From positions 186,001 to 250,000 of the forward strand of contig JAHLLM010000001.1 of assembly GCA_020444175.1 (NCBI GenBank): a stretch of DNA of 64,000 nt. The letters are read 5' to 3'. The position numbers and the translations under genes were made by a program. Positions 7,796-15,376 of this stretch are shown here, piece by piece. Each line of letters begins with the position of its first letter. The stretch's first letter is position 1. The notes below the pieces were generated by a model that saw only the letters and a list, made by a program, of their open reading frames with translations, was not told the DNA's origin and made no database searches. The DNA is from Desulfobulbaceae bacterium (lineage in GTDB: Bacteria > Desulfobacterota > Desulfobulbia > Desulfobulbales > SURF-16).

Positions 7796-7809
7796 GGCAT
7801 GTTTCTTGC
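7796..7809 (+). promoter_or_regulatory. Sigma-54 promoter, module B
   Basis: GGCATGTTTCTTGC, identical to the module A promoter, with GG at 7796-7797 and GC at 7808-7809. It reads into the deleted ABM gene and the second BON gene. Confidence 0.75.
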
Positions 7810-7825
7810 CATTAGCATTTTCATA

Positions 7826-7975
7826 ATGATCACTGGTCATTATGAAAGTGAAGGTGCCCTCTGCTGAAACACAAGGAGCTGGTTCATGGTGCTGCGTGGG
7901 ACTATGCATCTGCTTGAAGAGCCATGTGAAATTATTTCCTGCAGGCGTTTTCACCTGGTTGACGTACATAAGGTG
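7826..7975 (+). pseudogene. ABM-domain gene with internal deletion
   Basis: Matches the start (ATGATC..CTGGTCATTA) and end (GGTGCTGCGTGGG..GAAGAGCCATGTGAAAT) of the intact gene at 470-766 but lacks about 155 bp between them. In the intact copy the lost part is bounded by two TGGTTCAG octamers (522-529 and 677-684); here they merge into one. The deletion also shifts the frame, and an early TGA ends the reading frame. Only the promoter and leader function may persist. Confidence 0.75.
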
Positions 7976-8050
7976 AGTCAGCCTTCACCCCAGGTGATTT
8001 TAAGATAGACGTTTGGAAAAACAACAAAAAAAAGAAAGGAGAAAGCACTC

Positions 8051-8869
8051 ATGAAACCAATGTGTCGTGTAGCTTTGCTGGTAGTTGCCGTTGCTCTGCT
8101 GGTGTCCGTCGGCCCTGTGCTCGCGTCCGCGACCGGGACGGATGAGCGTATCGAATCAGCGGCCAAGCAGTCGTATGTTTTTAAGACATACCTCAAGGAC
8201 GATGACGTTACAATCGAATCCAAGGATGGTGTCGCCACCTTGACAGGGACAGTCGTAGAAGAGAGCCACAAATCTCTGGCCCAGGATACCGTGGCAAACC
8301 TGCCCGGGGTCAAAAGCGTGGAAAACAAACTGGAAGTCAAAGGTGAACCACTTGCCGAGGATTCGGATGTGTGGGTCAGCATGAAAGTGAAGTCCGCGCT
8401 TCTGTTCCATCGACACGTGAGCGCCATGACTCAGGTTAACACCAAGGCCGGCATCGTAACCCTGCAAGGCGAAGCAGATAGCCAGGCCCAGAAGGATCTG
8501 ACGACTGAATACGTCAAGGATATCGAAGGCGTGAAAGGCGTAGAAAATGAGATGACCCTGCCAAATACAGCCGGAAATCCGGAACAAAAAACGATGGGTC
8601 AAAAAATTGATGCCGTGGGCGAATCAATTGATGACGCATCCATCACGGCCCTGGTCAAGATGACATTACTCTATCATCGCTCTACCAGCGCACTCGACAC
8701 CAGGGTCAAAACGGAAAATGGCATGGTAACGTTGGAGGGCAAGGCAAAAAATGCGGCTGAAAAGGATCTGGCCACAAAATATGTGCAGGATATTAACGGC
8801 GTGAAAAATGTGACAAACAACATGACCATCGAGAAGTCCAAGGAAAAGAAAAAGATGGAGGGCTGTTAA
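8051..8869 (+). CDS. Periplasmic three-BON-domain protein (OsmY-like), copy 2
   Basis: 272-aa exported protein, with the same signal peptide and three BON domains as the protein at 848. The two are identical over about the first 247 residues, down to the DNA; the tail differs (VQDINGVKNVTNNMTIEKSKEKKKMEGC) and is Lys-rich. AAAGGAGAAAGCACTC precedes ATG, also duplicated. It sits behind sigma-54 module B with only the broken ABM gene between. Likely an envelope-stress protein that binds the membrane or cell-wall surface. Confidence 0.85.
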   Translation: MKPMCRVALLVVAVALLVSVGPVLASATGTDERIESAAKQSYVFKTYLKDDDVTIESKDGVATLTGTVVEESHKSLAQDTVANLPGVKSVENKLEVKGEPLAEDSDVWVSMKVKSALLFHRHVSAMTQVNTKAGIVTLQGEADSQAQKDLTTEYVKDIEGVKGVENEMTLPNTAGNPEQKTMGQKIDAVGESIDDASITALVKMTLLYHRSTSALDTRVKTENGMVTLEGKAKNAAEKDLATKYVQDINGVKNVTNNMTIEKSKEKKKMEGC

Positions 8870-9000
8870 TCGTCTCTTATCAACTGCATAACAACCCGGG
8901 GGTCCAAGACCAATGAGGTGCCATTGCGAACCTCGGCTCTGGTACGGGATTTAAACGGGTCGGTAGCGTAGCTGTGTAATACAAACAAAGGAGGATCATT

Positions 9001-9312
9001 ATGAAGCGATTCAATCGATTCACTCATTTTTTTCTCGTTATTCTGCTGGTTTCTCTGCTGGGCTGCGCATCAACGTCCACACACGAAGGCACCGGAGAGT
9101 ATTTTGACGACTCCGTCATTACAACCAAGGTTAAGGCGGAAATTTTCAGGGACGCTTCACTCAAATCAAGCGAGATCAATGTCGAAACGTTCAAGGGTGT
9201 GGTGCAGTTAAGCGGCTTCGTTAATTCCCCTGAAGATATTAACAGAGCTGCTGAACTTGCACGCGGCGTCAAAGGGGTGACCTCGGTCAAGAATGACATG
9301 CGGGTTAAATAG
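9001..9312 (+). CDS. Single-BON-domain lipoprotein
   Basis: 103-aa lipoprotein: the signal MKRFNRFTHFFLVILLVSLLGC (acylated Cys 22), a short linker and one BON domain (about 35-103) with DDSVITTKVKAEIF, VETFKGVVQLSGFV and GVKGVTSVKNDM. AAAGGAGGATCATT is a strong ribosome-binding site. Lipoprotein BON proteins of this size resemble DolP/OsmY-type envelope factors. It lies 131 bp after the BON gene and 26 bp before the lmo0937 gene, probably one operon. Confidence 0.85.
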   Translation: MKRFNRFTHFFLVILLVSLLGCASTSTHEGTGEYFDDSVITTKVKAEIFRDASLKSSEINVETFKGVVQLSGFVNSPEDINRAAELARGVKGVTSVKNDMRVK

Positions 9313-9338
9313 AAACGGCAAAAAATAAGGAGGATCCT

Positions 9339-9488
9339 ATGTTGTGGACGATAGCAGTAATACTGATAGTACTCTGGGCACTGGGGCTGGTGAGCAGTTA
9401 CACGATGGGAGGGTTCATCCATATCCTGTTGGTGATAGCTGTTATTGTGGTGCTGCTCAATATCATTCAGGGGAGGCGAGTCTTGTAG
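9339..9488 (+). CDS. lmo0937-family small membrane protein, copy 2
   Basis: 49-aa two-helix protein differing from the copy at 4762 only by conservative Val/Ile/Leu changes; it shares the YTMGGFIH turn and QGRRVL tail. AAGGAGGATCCT precedes ATG 9339. Function unknown. The following order (small membrane protein, then Sll1863-like gene) repeats the arrangement at 4762-5016. Confidence 0.85.
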   Translation: MLWTIAVILIVLWALGLVSSYTMGGFIHILLVIAVIVVLLNIIQGRRVL

Positions 9489-9547
9489 CCTTCGGGTGTT
9501 TTGGAATAATGAACTTAAAAGCAACGTGACGTTAAAAAAGGTACAAA

Positions 9548-9769
9548 ATGAAAACAAACAAGTTGATAGCCGTCATCCTCATCGCTATAGGAATCGTGGC
9601 CTTTGCTTATCAGGGCATCTCCTACACGACCAGGGAGAAGGTTATCGATATCGGTCCCATCCAGATGACAGCCGAGAAAACGAGAACATTGCCGCTGCCG
9701 CCGATCGTTGGAGCAATTGCGCTCGTGGGCGGCATCGCTTTGCTTGTGCTGGGAAAGAAAAGCGGTTGA
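9548..9769 (+). CDS. Two-helix small membrane protein (tentatively DUF3185-like)
   Basis: 73-aa protein with helix 1 (about 5-22), an outside loop YTTREKVIDIGPIQMTAEKTRT and helix 2 (about 49-68), ending in GKKSG. Proteins with this REKVIDIGP loop recur next to BON and TrkH genes in other Proteobacteria. I am not certain of the DUF number. AAAAAGGTACAAA precedes ATG. Role unknown. Confidence 0.65.
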   Translation: MKTNKLIAVILIAIGIVAFAYQGISYTTREKVIDIGPIQMTAEKTRTLPLPPIVGAIALVGGIALLVLGKKSG

Positions 9770-9805
9770 GCAAAGCCAAAACATTTCGATCAAAAGGAGG
9801 ATACG

Positions 9806-10096
9806 GTGACGGACAAACGAAAGGCGCACGAGGAAAAACTCGATGCACAATTAAAGGAATGGAATGCACAGATCGATCTGTTCAAGGCCAAGGCGGACAC
9901 AGCCAAGGCCGAAGCGAAGGTCGGCTACTATACAAAGATCGAAGCCTTGCAGCACAAACGGGATTCGGCCAAAGCCAAGCTGCGGGAGTTGCAAGCTGCC
10001 GGCGACGAGGCATGGGAAGATATCAAATCAGGCACAGAGAAAGCCTGGGAAGAGGTCAAGACGGCCTTTCATGATGCAGCCTCAAAGTTTAAATGA
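9806..10096 (+). CDS. Sll1863-family stress-response coiled-coil protein
   Basis: 96-aa highly charged helical protein starting at GTG 9806, with AAAAGGAGGATACG immediately upstream. The pattern KLDAQLKEWNAQIDLFKAKA, then a long coiled coil and a C-terminal amphipathic segment EDIKSGTEKAWEEVKTAF, fits the Sll1863 family, known from cyanobacterial salt/stress induction. No enzymatic motif. A decayed copy lies at 4914. It is followed by trkH, which suits an osmotic or ionic stress role. Confidence 0.75.
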   Translation: MTDKRKAHEEKLDAQLKEWNAQIDLFKAKADTAKAEAKVGYYTKIEALQHKRDSAKAKLRELQAAGDEAWEDIKSGTEKAWEEVKTAFHDAASKFK

Positions 10097-10132
10097 GCAA
10101 AGCTTTAGGCATACATGAGACAGGATTCGTAA

Positions 10133-11596
10133 GTGGTTAAACAGGCAACCGAACTCAGGTACGCTGTCCGCTTTCGTGTGATTTTCAAGTATTTCGGGCA
10201 GCTGTGTCTCGTTGTCGCTGTTTTGTCGCTGGCGCCTTTGTTGATGTCCCTCTTCTTTGGCGACACGGCAATCAGCCTGCGGTACGTCCTGGTGATCGTC
10301 GGGCTCACAGTCTTGGGAGGAGTCTTCACCCGGCTGCAGGCTCCTTCAAGGGTACAGATCAATGAAGGCATGGTGTTGATCACGCTGATGTTTATCTTCA
10401 CGCCGCTCGTCATGTCCTACCCGATGATGGGCTCGGGGCTTGATTTTATAGATGCCTTTTTCGAAGCCGTTTCCGGCGTGACCACCACAGGATTGAGCAC
10501 AAAGGCGACGCTCGTCGACGCGCCGCCGACCTTTCTTTTTGCCCGCGCCTGGATGCAGTGGTATGGAGGGCTGGGCATCGTGGTCCTCTCTCTGGCGCTC
10601 GTTATGCAGCAGGGCCTGGTGGCGAAGGGGTTGGCGGTTACCGAGGCCGAAGCCGACGATCTGGTCGGTGGCACACGGGCCCACGCACGGCGGGTCCTGA
10701 AAGTCTATGGCGCTTTGACCGGACTGGGTATCATCGGTTCCTGGGCCTTTGGCGTCGGGTTTATCGACGCGGTGCAATATACGTTCGCAGCGGTGTCGAC
10801 CGGAGGGTTTGCCCCGAATGACTCAGGCCTCGCATCGTTAGACTGGCCAGCCCAGGTGTGGATTACCCTGATCTGTCTCGCCGGTGCGATCCCGCTGACC
10901 TTCTATCACCGAATGGTAATGGAGAAACGCTGCGGCGCCGTGGAATATCTGCAACTCCGGGCCGTGATCATCGCTGCCCTGATCGTCTCACTGGTAATGG
11001 GCGCTGCCATGCGGCTAAGTGGAGGTCTGGCCTGGTCGCAAGTATTCCATCACGCGCCCTTGCTTGCCTTTTCCGCACAGACCACGGCGGGTTTTTCCTC
11101 AATGTCGTGTGCGCAACTCGATGCGGGCTCCAAGCTGGTCCTGATCTTCTCGATGCTGGTGGGCGGCGGCGCCGGATCAACCGCCGGCGGAATCAAGTTG
11201 TTGCGGCTGTTGATCGCGGCGAGCGTATTACGGTTGATCATTCTGCGAACCTGCCTGCCGAAACACGGCGTCAGCGAGCCCCGGCTTGCAGGTCGCCGAC
11301 TGCAGGAGGGAGAAATACACACGGCGCTCTTGCTCATCGTGTTATTTGTCGCCGTTGTCGCGTTATCCTGGCTGCCCTTTGTGGCAATGGGATACAGTCC
11401 GATTGACTCCTTGTTTGAAGTGGTTTCGGCAACGGGCACGGTGGGACTTTCCGTGGGACTGACAAGCGCAACTTTGCCCACAATACTCAAGGGGGTGCTG
11501 TGCATTGATATGATGATGGGAAGGCTTGAAATAATCGCCTGGTTAGTACTCCTGTATCGAGGCACGTGGATTGGCAGGAGAATGGAGGAGACATGA
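10133..11596 (+). CDS. trkH: TrkH-type potassium uptake channel subunit
   Basis: 487-aa integral membrane protein with four pore-loop motifs of the SKT superfamily; VTTTGLST (near residue 117) and GSTAGGIK (near 350) are clear filter-like segments, and SATGTVGLS marks the last pore. TrkH forms the K+ pore and is gated by the cytosolic NAD/ATP-binding TrkA, encoded immediately downstream with a 4-base overlap (ATGA). Start GTG 10133, with ACAGGA 8 bases upstream. Fits the osmotic-stress theme of the island. Confidence 0.9.
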   Translation: MVKQATELRYAVRFRVIFKYFGQLCLVVAVLSLAPLLMSLFFGDTAISLRYVLVIVGLTVLGGVFTRLQAPSRVQINEGMVLITLMFIFTPLVMSYPMMGSGLDFIDAFFEAVSGVTTTGLSTKATLVDAPPTFLFARAWMQWYGGLGIVVLSLALVMQQGLVAKGLAVTEAEADDLVGGTRAHARRVLKVYGALTGLGIIGSWAFGVGFIDAVQYTFAAVSTGGFAPNDSGLASLDWPAQVWITLICLAGAIPLTFYHRMVMEKRCGAVEYLQLRAVIIAALIVSLVMGAAMRLSGGLAWSQVFHHAPLLAFSAQTTAGFSSMSCAQLDAGSKLVLIFSMLVGGGAGSTAGGIKLLRLLIAASVLRLIILRTCLPKHGVSEPRLAGRRLQEGEIHTALLLIVLFVAVVALSWLPFVAMGYSPIDSLFEVVSATGTVGLSVGLTSATLPTILKGVLCIDMMMGRLEIIAWLVLLYRGTWIGRRMEET

Positions 11597-12291
11597 GAAC
11601 TGTTTTTATTGGAGCCGGAAAAATCAGCATTGAAACAGCAACAGCGCTTATTAAGAAAGGCCATGAAGTCATCATCATTGAGACAGATAAGACCAGAATT
11701 GATGAATTGTCGGAAGAGATGGATTGCAGCTTCCTGCAGGGCGATGGCAGCCACCCCAACCTCCTTCGTGAAGTTAATCCAGAACAGACCGACTTCCTGT
11801 TTTGTCTTACTGACAATGACCAGGCTAACGTCATCGCCAGTCTCGTCGGTCGTTCTCTCGGTTTCAAACGGGTCGTGACGAGCATTGGCGACCAGCAGTA
11901 CGAAGTCATCTGCGGCGAGTTGGGTCTGAAGGACACGATCATCCCCTCCCAGACAATCAGCCGTTACCTGGAAGACATGGTGGGCGGTGCCGAAAACGTC
12001 GAACTTTCCTCGGTTATCAAGGACGAGGCACGGTTTTTCACCTTGACGGCAACCGAGGAAGATACGGTCGCAGCCAAGGATCTGAAATTGCCCCCTGAGG
12101 CTAAGGTCATCTGCTATTACCGTGACGGCAAATTTTCCCATGCCGATGAAGAAACAACCTTCCGCCCTGGAGACGAGATTGTCATTCTGACGCACAGCAA
12201 AAACATTCCCGCCCTGCGAGAGCGCTGGCAGCCGAAGCAAGATCAAGAGAAACCAGCAGGTGTATCCCCAAAAAGAAGAACTAAGGATTGA
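11593..12291 (+). CDS. trkA: TrkA-type RCK protein gating K+ uptake
   Basis: 232-aa cytosolic protein: an N-terminal Rossmann RCK domain (GAGKISIETA, FIGAGK glycine loop; acidic IIETD binding the nucleotide ribose) followed by a TrkA-C domain (about 145-215). ATG 11593 is preceded by AATGGAGGAGAC and overlaps the trkH stop, so translational coupling is likely. It is a single RCK unit, about half of E. coli TrkA, typical of KtrA-like subunits. Its stop codon falls at the first bases of the dispersed repeat at 12290. Confidence 0.88.
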   Translation: MRTVFIGAGKISIETATALIKKGHEVIIIETDKTRIDELSEEMDCSFLQGDGSHPNLLREVNPEQTDFLFCLTDNDQANVIASLVGRSLGFKRVVTSIGDQQYEVICGELGLKDTIIPSQTISRYLEDMVGGAENVELSSVIKDEARFFTLTATEEDTVAAKDLKLPPEAKVICYYRDGKFSHADEETTFRPGDEIVILTHSKNIPALRERWQPKQDQEKPAGVSPKRRTKD

Positions 12292-12392
12292 CGGTTTCGT
12301 AAAAACCCCCTCAACCGCCGCCGACAAGTATGTAACTTGTTGATATTTCTTTGGCGGATGGCCAGCTTGAGAGCTTTTTGCGAGACCATCAA
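12290..12392 (+). repeat. Dispersed ~100-bp repeat with inverted ends, copy R1
   Basis: Begins GACGGTTTCGTAAAAA and ends TTTTTGCGAGACCATC, which are near-perfect inverted repeats, with a core TATGTAACTTGTTGATAT and TTGGCGGATGG. Copies occur at 18312 (reverse), 43394, 43809 and 45561, with partial ones at 49373 and 50458. It contains no gene. It starts at the trkA stop codon. Confidence 0.8.
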
Positions 12393-12471
12393 GGATTAGG
12401 ATCTGAGATTTAATGAGTTGCCACCTTAAATGGTTAGCTGGTGGCCACGCAGCGAAATGGAGATAAATCAT

Positions 12472-12588
12472 ATGGACAGCTGGTTGAATGGTTTAATAAG
12501 TCAAGGGATGTCGATTCTTGCGGGTTTCGGAGTCCTAGTGCTGGTCCTGTTGGTCGTCGTGATCAGCAAAATGTTAAAAAAAAAGTAA
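12472..12588 (+). CDS. 38-aa single-helix membrane peptide
   Basis: MDSWLNGLISQG followed by a 20-residue hydrophobic helix and a KKK tail (positive-inside). AAATGGAGATAAATC gives a plausible ribosome-binding site. It may be a small stress membrane protein like others in the island; it could also be a truncated remnant. No family recognised. Confidence 0.5.
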   Translation: MDSWLNGLISQGMSILAGFGVLVLVLLVVVISKMLKKK

Positions 12589-12621
12589 CCCTGCAAGCAC
12601 AGCATCTTGATCAAACTGACA

Positions 12622-12759
12622 ATGGGGAGACGATTCGATGACCGACCCACCAGAGTTGTGTTCCTGTTTGATGTGGACAACACACTGCTGGACAATGACC
12701 AGGTTGTCGATGATTTAAGGAATCATCAATCACAGTACACAAACCGGGACTTTTGCTGA
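12622..12759 (+). pseudogene. HAD-hydrolase 5' fragment
   Basis: Starts MGRRFDDRPTRVVFLFDVDN and continues TLLDNDQVVDDLRNH, the HAD motif I (DxDNT) and start of the cap region, then runs into a stop after 45 codons. Full HAD enzymes need more than 200 residues. GGGGAGACG near the start may be the remains of its ribosome-binding site. The break joins directly to a lactate dehydrogenase relic. Confidence 0.75.
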
Positions 12760-12880
12760 TTGTATCCAACCCCGTCGATATCTTGATCTATGTTGCCTTT
12801 TTGCCATTGCCCTTGCCGTTGTGAGAATTGTTACCAGTAAACTGCGAGATGAAAACACTGTTCTTACAGTTTCCTCATAT
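12735..12880 (+). pseudogene. Lactate dehydrogenase relic with internal deletion
   Basis: One frame (12735-12797) reads KPGLLLIVSNPVDILIYVA, the NAD-dependent L-lactate dehydrogenase signature; another frame (from 12803) reads AIALAVVRIVTSKLRDENTV then LTVSSY, the segment about 100 residues later in the same family. The middle of the gene, both ends and the frame are lost. It ends near the 3' end of the cardiolipin synthase gene. Confidence 0.75.
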
Positions 12881-12931
12881 GACGAACGAGCAAAAAGTCA
12901 AAAGATGAAGATGGTGGCGCGACCTTCATTG

Positions 12932-14098
12932 CTAATAATTCTTGCCGCCAATTCCTGCCAGACCAAGGAGTAAACGGGCACCCCCATAGGCGCTCCAGTT
13001 GACGATGCGCCGCCACAACGGCTGGCTGTGCAGGGAGTCCGGGTCCACTTTCATGGCGCCACCCTTAATATGCTTGAGAAGACTGGCGCGCAATTCTTCG
13101 GCAAAGCGCGAATCATCGACGATGACGTTGGCTTCACGGGCCAGCAGGAGGCTGAACGGATCGATATTGGAGGAACCGACCGTGGACCAGCGTCCGTCGA
13201 CCACCGCCACCTTGGCGTGTAGGAAGCTTTTATGGTAGCTGTATATTTCGACGCCGGCATCAAGCAAGTCCTCGTACAGGGCACGGGAAGCGTAATACAA
13301 CAGGCTATATTCCATGCGTCCCTGTAAAAGCAGAATGACACGAACGCCACGCCCGGCCGCCAATCGAAGCGCCATCCGAAAACTCTTGCCGGGAAAAAAA
13401 TAGGCGTTGACAATGATGATCTCTTTCCGTGCCCGGTCAATGGCTTCAAGATAGGCGTCTTCGATATCGGAACGATGGAGCAGATTGTCGCGCACTACCA
13501 GAGCGGCGCGCTGTTTCCCGGAAGCGATTGTTTCTGAAATGAGTGGCTGGCGGGTCCGCCAGTTCAATTGGAAATTGAGCAGTGCTATCCGGTCCCACAA
13601 TTTTTCGTTCTCTTCCACGACCATCGCCAACAAGGGGCCCTCGATGCGCACTGCATAATCGTAGCGTATCGGCAGATGACCCGCCGGTGAGTTCATGTCG
13701 TCAATGATATTGATGCCTCCGACAAAGGCCAGACGACCGTCGATCGTCACCAGCTTACGGTGCAGTCGCCGCAGACGGTTTCGCCGTAGCGTGAAGGGAG
13801 ATATCTTCGGATGATAAATCAGCACCTGCACATTGTCGGTCAAGAGCTGCCGACGTATCGTGTCGAATATGTTTTTTGAGCCGAAGCCGTCTACCATAAC
13901 GCGCACGGTCACGCCGCGCTTTGCCGCCCGCGACAGCGCAGCCGCCATGCGCCTCCCGGTTTCGTCGTCGGCAAAGATATAGGTCTCGAGGGAAACGCCA
14001 GTTCGAGCGGCATCGATGGCCTGCTCAAGGGCCAGGAAGTAGGCAGCGTTGTTTGGCAGCAACTGGAGACTGTTGCCGTTAATAAATTGAGGCTTCAT
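12932..14098 (-). CDS. clsB: Cardiolipin synthase B-like phospholipase D protein
   Basis: 388-aa protein with two HKD motifs: His113-x-Lys115-x4-Asp120 (HRKLVTID) and His294-x-Lys296-x4-Asp301 (HAKVAVVD), each followed by a G-N/S-N motif. There is no N-terminal transmembrane pair, as in ClsB/YbhO-type enzymes that make cardiolipin from phosphatidylglycerol with a second lipid donor. The protein begins MKPQFINGNSLQLLPNN. It is encoded against the direction of the surrounding genes. Cardiolipin enrichment accompanies osmotic stress, matching TrkHA and the MscS-like channel. Confidence 0.85.
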   Translation of the reverse strand: MKPQFINGNSLQLLPNNAAYFLALEQAIDAARTGVSLETYIFADDETGRRMAAALSRAAKRGVTVRVMVDGFGSKNIFDTIRRQLLTDNVQVLIYHPKISPFTLRRNRLRRLHRKLVTIDGRLAFVGGINIIDDMNSPAGHLPIRYDYAVRIEGPLLAMVVEENEKLWDRIALLNFQLNWRTRQPLISETIASGKQRAALVVRDNLLHRSDIEDAYLEAIDRARKEIIIVNAYFFPGKSFRMALRLAAGRGVRVILLLQGRMEYSLLYYASRALYEDLLDAGVEIYSYHKSFLHAKVAVVDGRWSTVGSSNIDPFSLLLAREANVIVDDSRFAEELRASLLKHIKGGAMKVDPDSLHSQPLWRRIVNWSAYGGARLLLGLAGIGGKNY

Positions 14099-14395
14099 AA
14101 AAAATCAAGCTCCGCACTCAAAATGGCGTGGGCAGAGATGCGCGGCCAGGGTTCCCCTTGGTGAACCACGACCCGCGGCACCTCCCTCGGATAAAGCATG
14201 TTGTCACGAAAGGTTGAATATGTCAATTTTTGATTGCCTGGACGAGAATTAGGGCAGGACACAGGGAAAGGCGTGGCCAAAAAATTTCTGATTATCCACC
14301 CCCTCAATAAGATTTCATTCTTTTTGAGGCATTCTGCAGCTCCCCTCTTTTTTTTTGAGTGACCACCACTGCCAGAGTCACTTCGTTCTCTCTTC

Positions 14396-14429
14396 CCTCA
14401 ATATTTTGAGGGCCATCCACATGTTGAGG
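14396..14429 (+). promoter_or_regulatory. Tandem inverted repeats, module C
   Basis: CCTCAATATTTTGAGG (14396-14411) and CATCCACATGTTGAGG (14414-14429), 2 bp apart, about 119 bp upstream of the GC of the promoter at 14519-14532, one helical turn nearer than in the other modules. The 300 bp between the cardiolipin synthase start and this site show no gene. Confidence 0.7.
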
Positions 14430-14518
14430 CAGGACAGGTTCAATTTGTCTCCCCACCGCCACTGTTGCTCCCTTTCATGCCATGCAGATAGAGCTTTTTC
14501 CGTTTGCTTTCATTCCCC

Positions 14519-14532
14519 GGCACACCTCTTGC
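14519..14532 (+). promoter_or_regulatory. Sigma-54 promoter, module C
   Basis: GGCACACCTCTTGC, with GG at 14519-14520 and GC at 14531-14532, spacing 10; its GGCAC half is closer to consensus than in the other modules. It reads into the lipoprotein relic and the LapA-domain gene. Confidence 0.7.
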
Positions 14533-14608
14533 TCATAACTCTAAACAGATCCCCGATGGGTTACTGTGGAGAAATTGCTCTCAAAAAAAGCAGACAAGGA
14601 GAATCATC

Positions 14609-14793
14609 ATGAAACCATTCTAGCTGCTCGCTTCCTTTTTATCGGTCATTAATTTGGTTCTGGCGAGGCAAAGGGCGAGCTGAAAAAATGTCTTGAAAAG
14701 GACGAACTCGGTGCCCGCATCGAGGCGGTCGACACGGAAGACGCGATGACAGATCGCTGGATTGCGGTGAAAGTCCGAGAGTATTTTCAATAA
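14609..14793 (+). pseudogene. Lipoprotein gene relic
   Basis: The leader AAGGAGAATCATCATGAAAC and the next bases match the lipoprotein gene at 3680, but TAG is the fifth codon and the signal-peptide frame is broken. After 14655 another frame (GELKKCLEKDELGARIEAVD..., ending VKVREYF then TAA at 14791) stays open without a start. No family recognised for that tail. Confidence 0.6.
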
Positions 14794-14812
14794 AGAAAGG
14801 AAAGCTGAAAAA

Positions 14813-15037
14813 ATGAATTTTAAACTTGTATTGATCTTAATTCTTGCTGGGCTAGCCGTGCTCTTCATTATCCAGAATGTCGCTGTTGCAGAAATAAGAT
14901 TTCTGTTCTGGACGCTCGCCATGTCCCGCTCTCTGTTGATGTTTTTCATTCTTGCAATTGGCATTGTCCTCGGCTGGCTGCTGCACAGTTTCATGATGCA
15001 TCGGCAGGTGCAAGAAAAGAAAAATCTGGAATCATAA
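14813..15037 (+). CDS. LapA-domain (DUF1049) membrane protein
   Basis: 74-aa protein with two helices (about 4-21 and 37-58) and the motif IIQNVAVAEIRFLFW, diagnostic of the LapA/DUF1049 family; a short basic helical tail follows. In E. coli LapA partners LapB to control LpxC degradation by FtsH, which is interesting given two FtsH genes here, but no LapB is visible. AAAGGAAAGCTGAAAAA precedes ATG. The nearest promoter is sigma-54 module C. Confidence 0.8.
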   Translation: MNFKLVLILILAGLAVLFIIQNVAVAEIRFLFWTLAMSRSLLMFFILAIGIVLGWLLHSFMMHRQVQEKKNLES

Positions 15038-15056
15038 TCCTGGCAACGGGAGATGC

Positions 15057-15191
15057 ATGGCAACAGCCCTGAAAGACACGATTCGCCAATCGAAACCCGG
15101 CATAGTTGTATCGGTTCAGGTCAGCGTTGCGGACGTTCGGCAAGCTCACGGCGTCAAATGGATTGAAAAAATGTCAAGTCACCTGGCATAA
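15057..15191 (+). CDS. Small ORF, 44 aa, doubtful
   Basis: Begins MATALKDTIRQSKPGIVVSV with ACGGGAGATGC before the ATG. The sequence is soluble and resembles no family I recognise. It could be a real small gene or a fragment. Nothing else is seen between the LapA gene and module D. Confidence 0.3.
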   Translation: MATALKDTIRQSKPGIVVSVQVSVADVRQAHGVKWIEKMSSHLA

Positions 15192-15243
15192 AAGGGTTTG
15201 TCTGTAAACCGATCATAGTTGATCATATATTTCCGCACAGTGC

Positions 15244-15277
15244 CCTCAATTTATTGAGGGTCCACCGTATATTGAGG
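15244..15277 (+). promoter_or_regulatory. Tandem inverted repeats, module D
   Basis: CCTCAATTTATTGAGG (15244-15259) and CCACCGTATATTGAGG (15262-15277), 2 bp apart. The midpoint is about 129 bp from the GC of the promoter at 15377-15390. The first dyad is a perfect CCTCAA-N4-TTGAGG palindrome. Confidence 0.7.
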
Positions 15278-15376
15278 CTAAACCGACTCTGCGGCTCCTC
15301 TCTTCTCGTTGCCTTACTGATCCCGATTCCGTATCAACAAAGATTCTAACATATTAATTGCCCATTCACGTCTCTC

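Noticed and set aside
11050-12471. Long (473 aa) open frame on the minus strand across trkH and trkA
   Set aside because: It is antisense to two clear TrkH/TrkA genes with intact motifs and has no recognisable domain; codon structure explains the openness.
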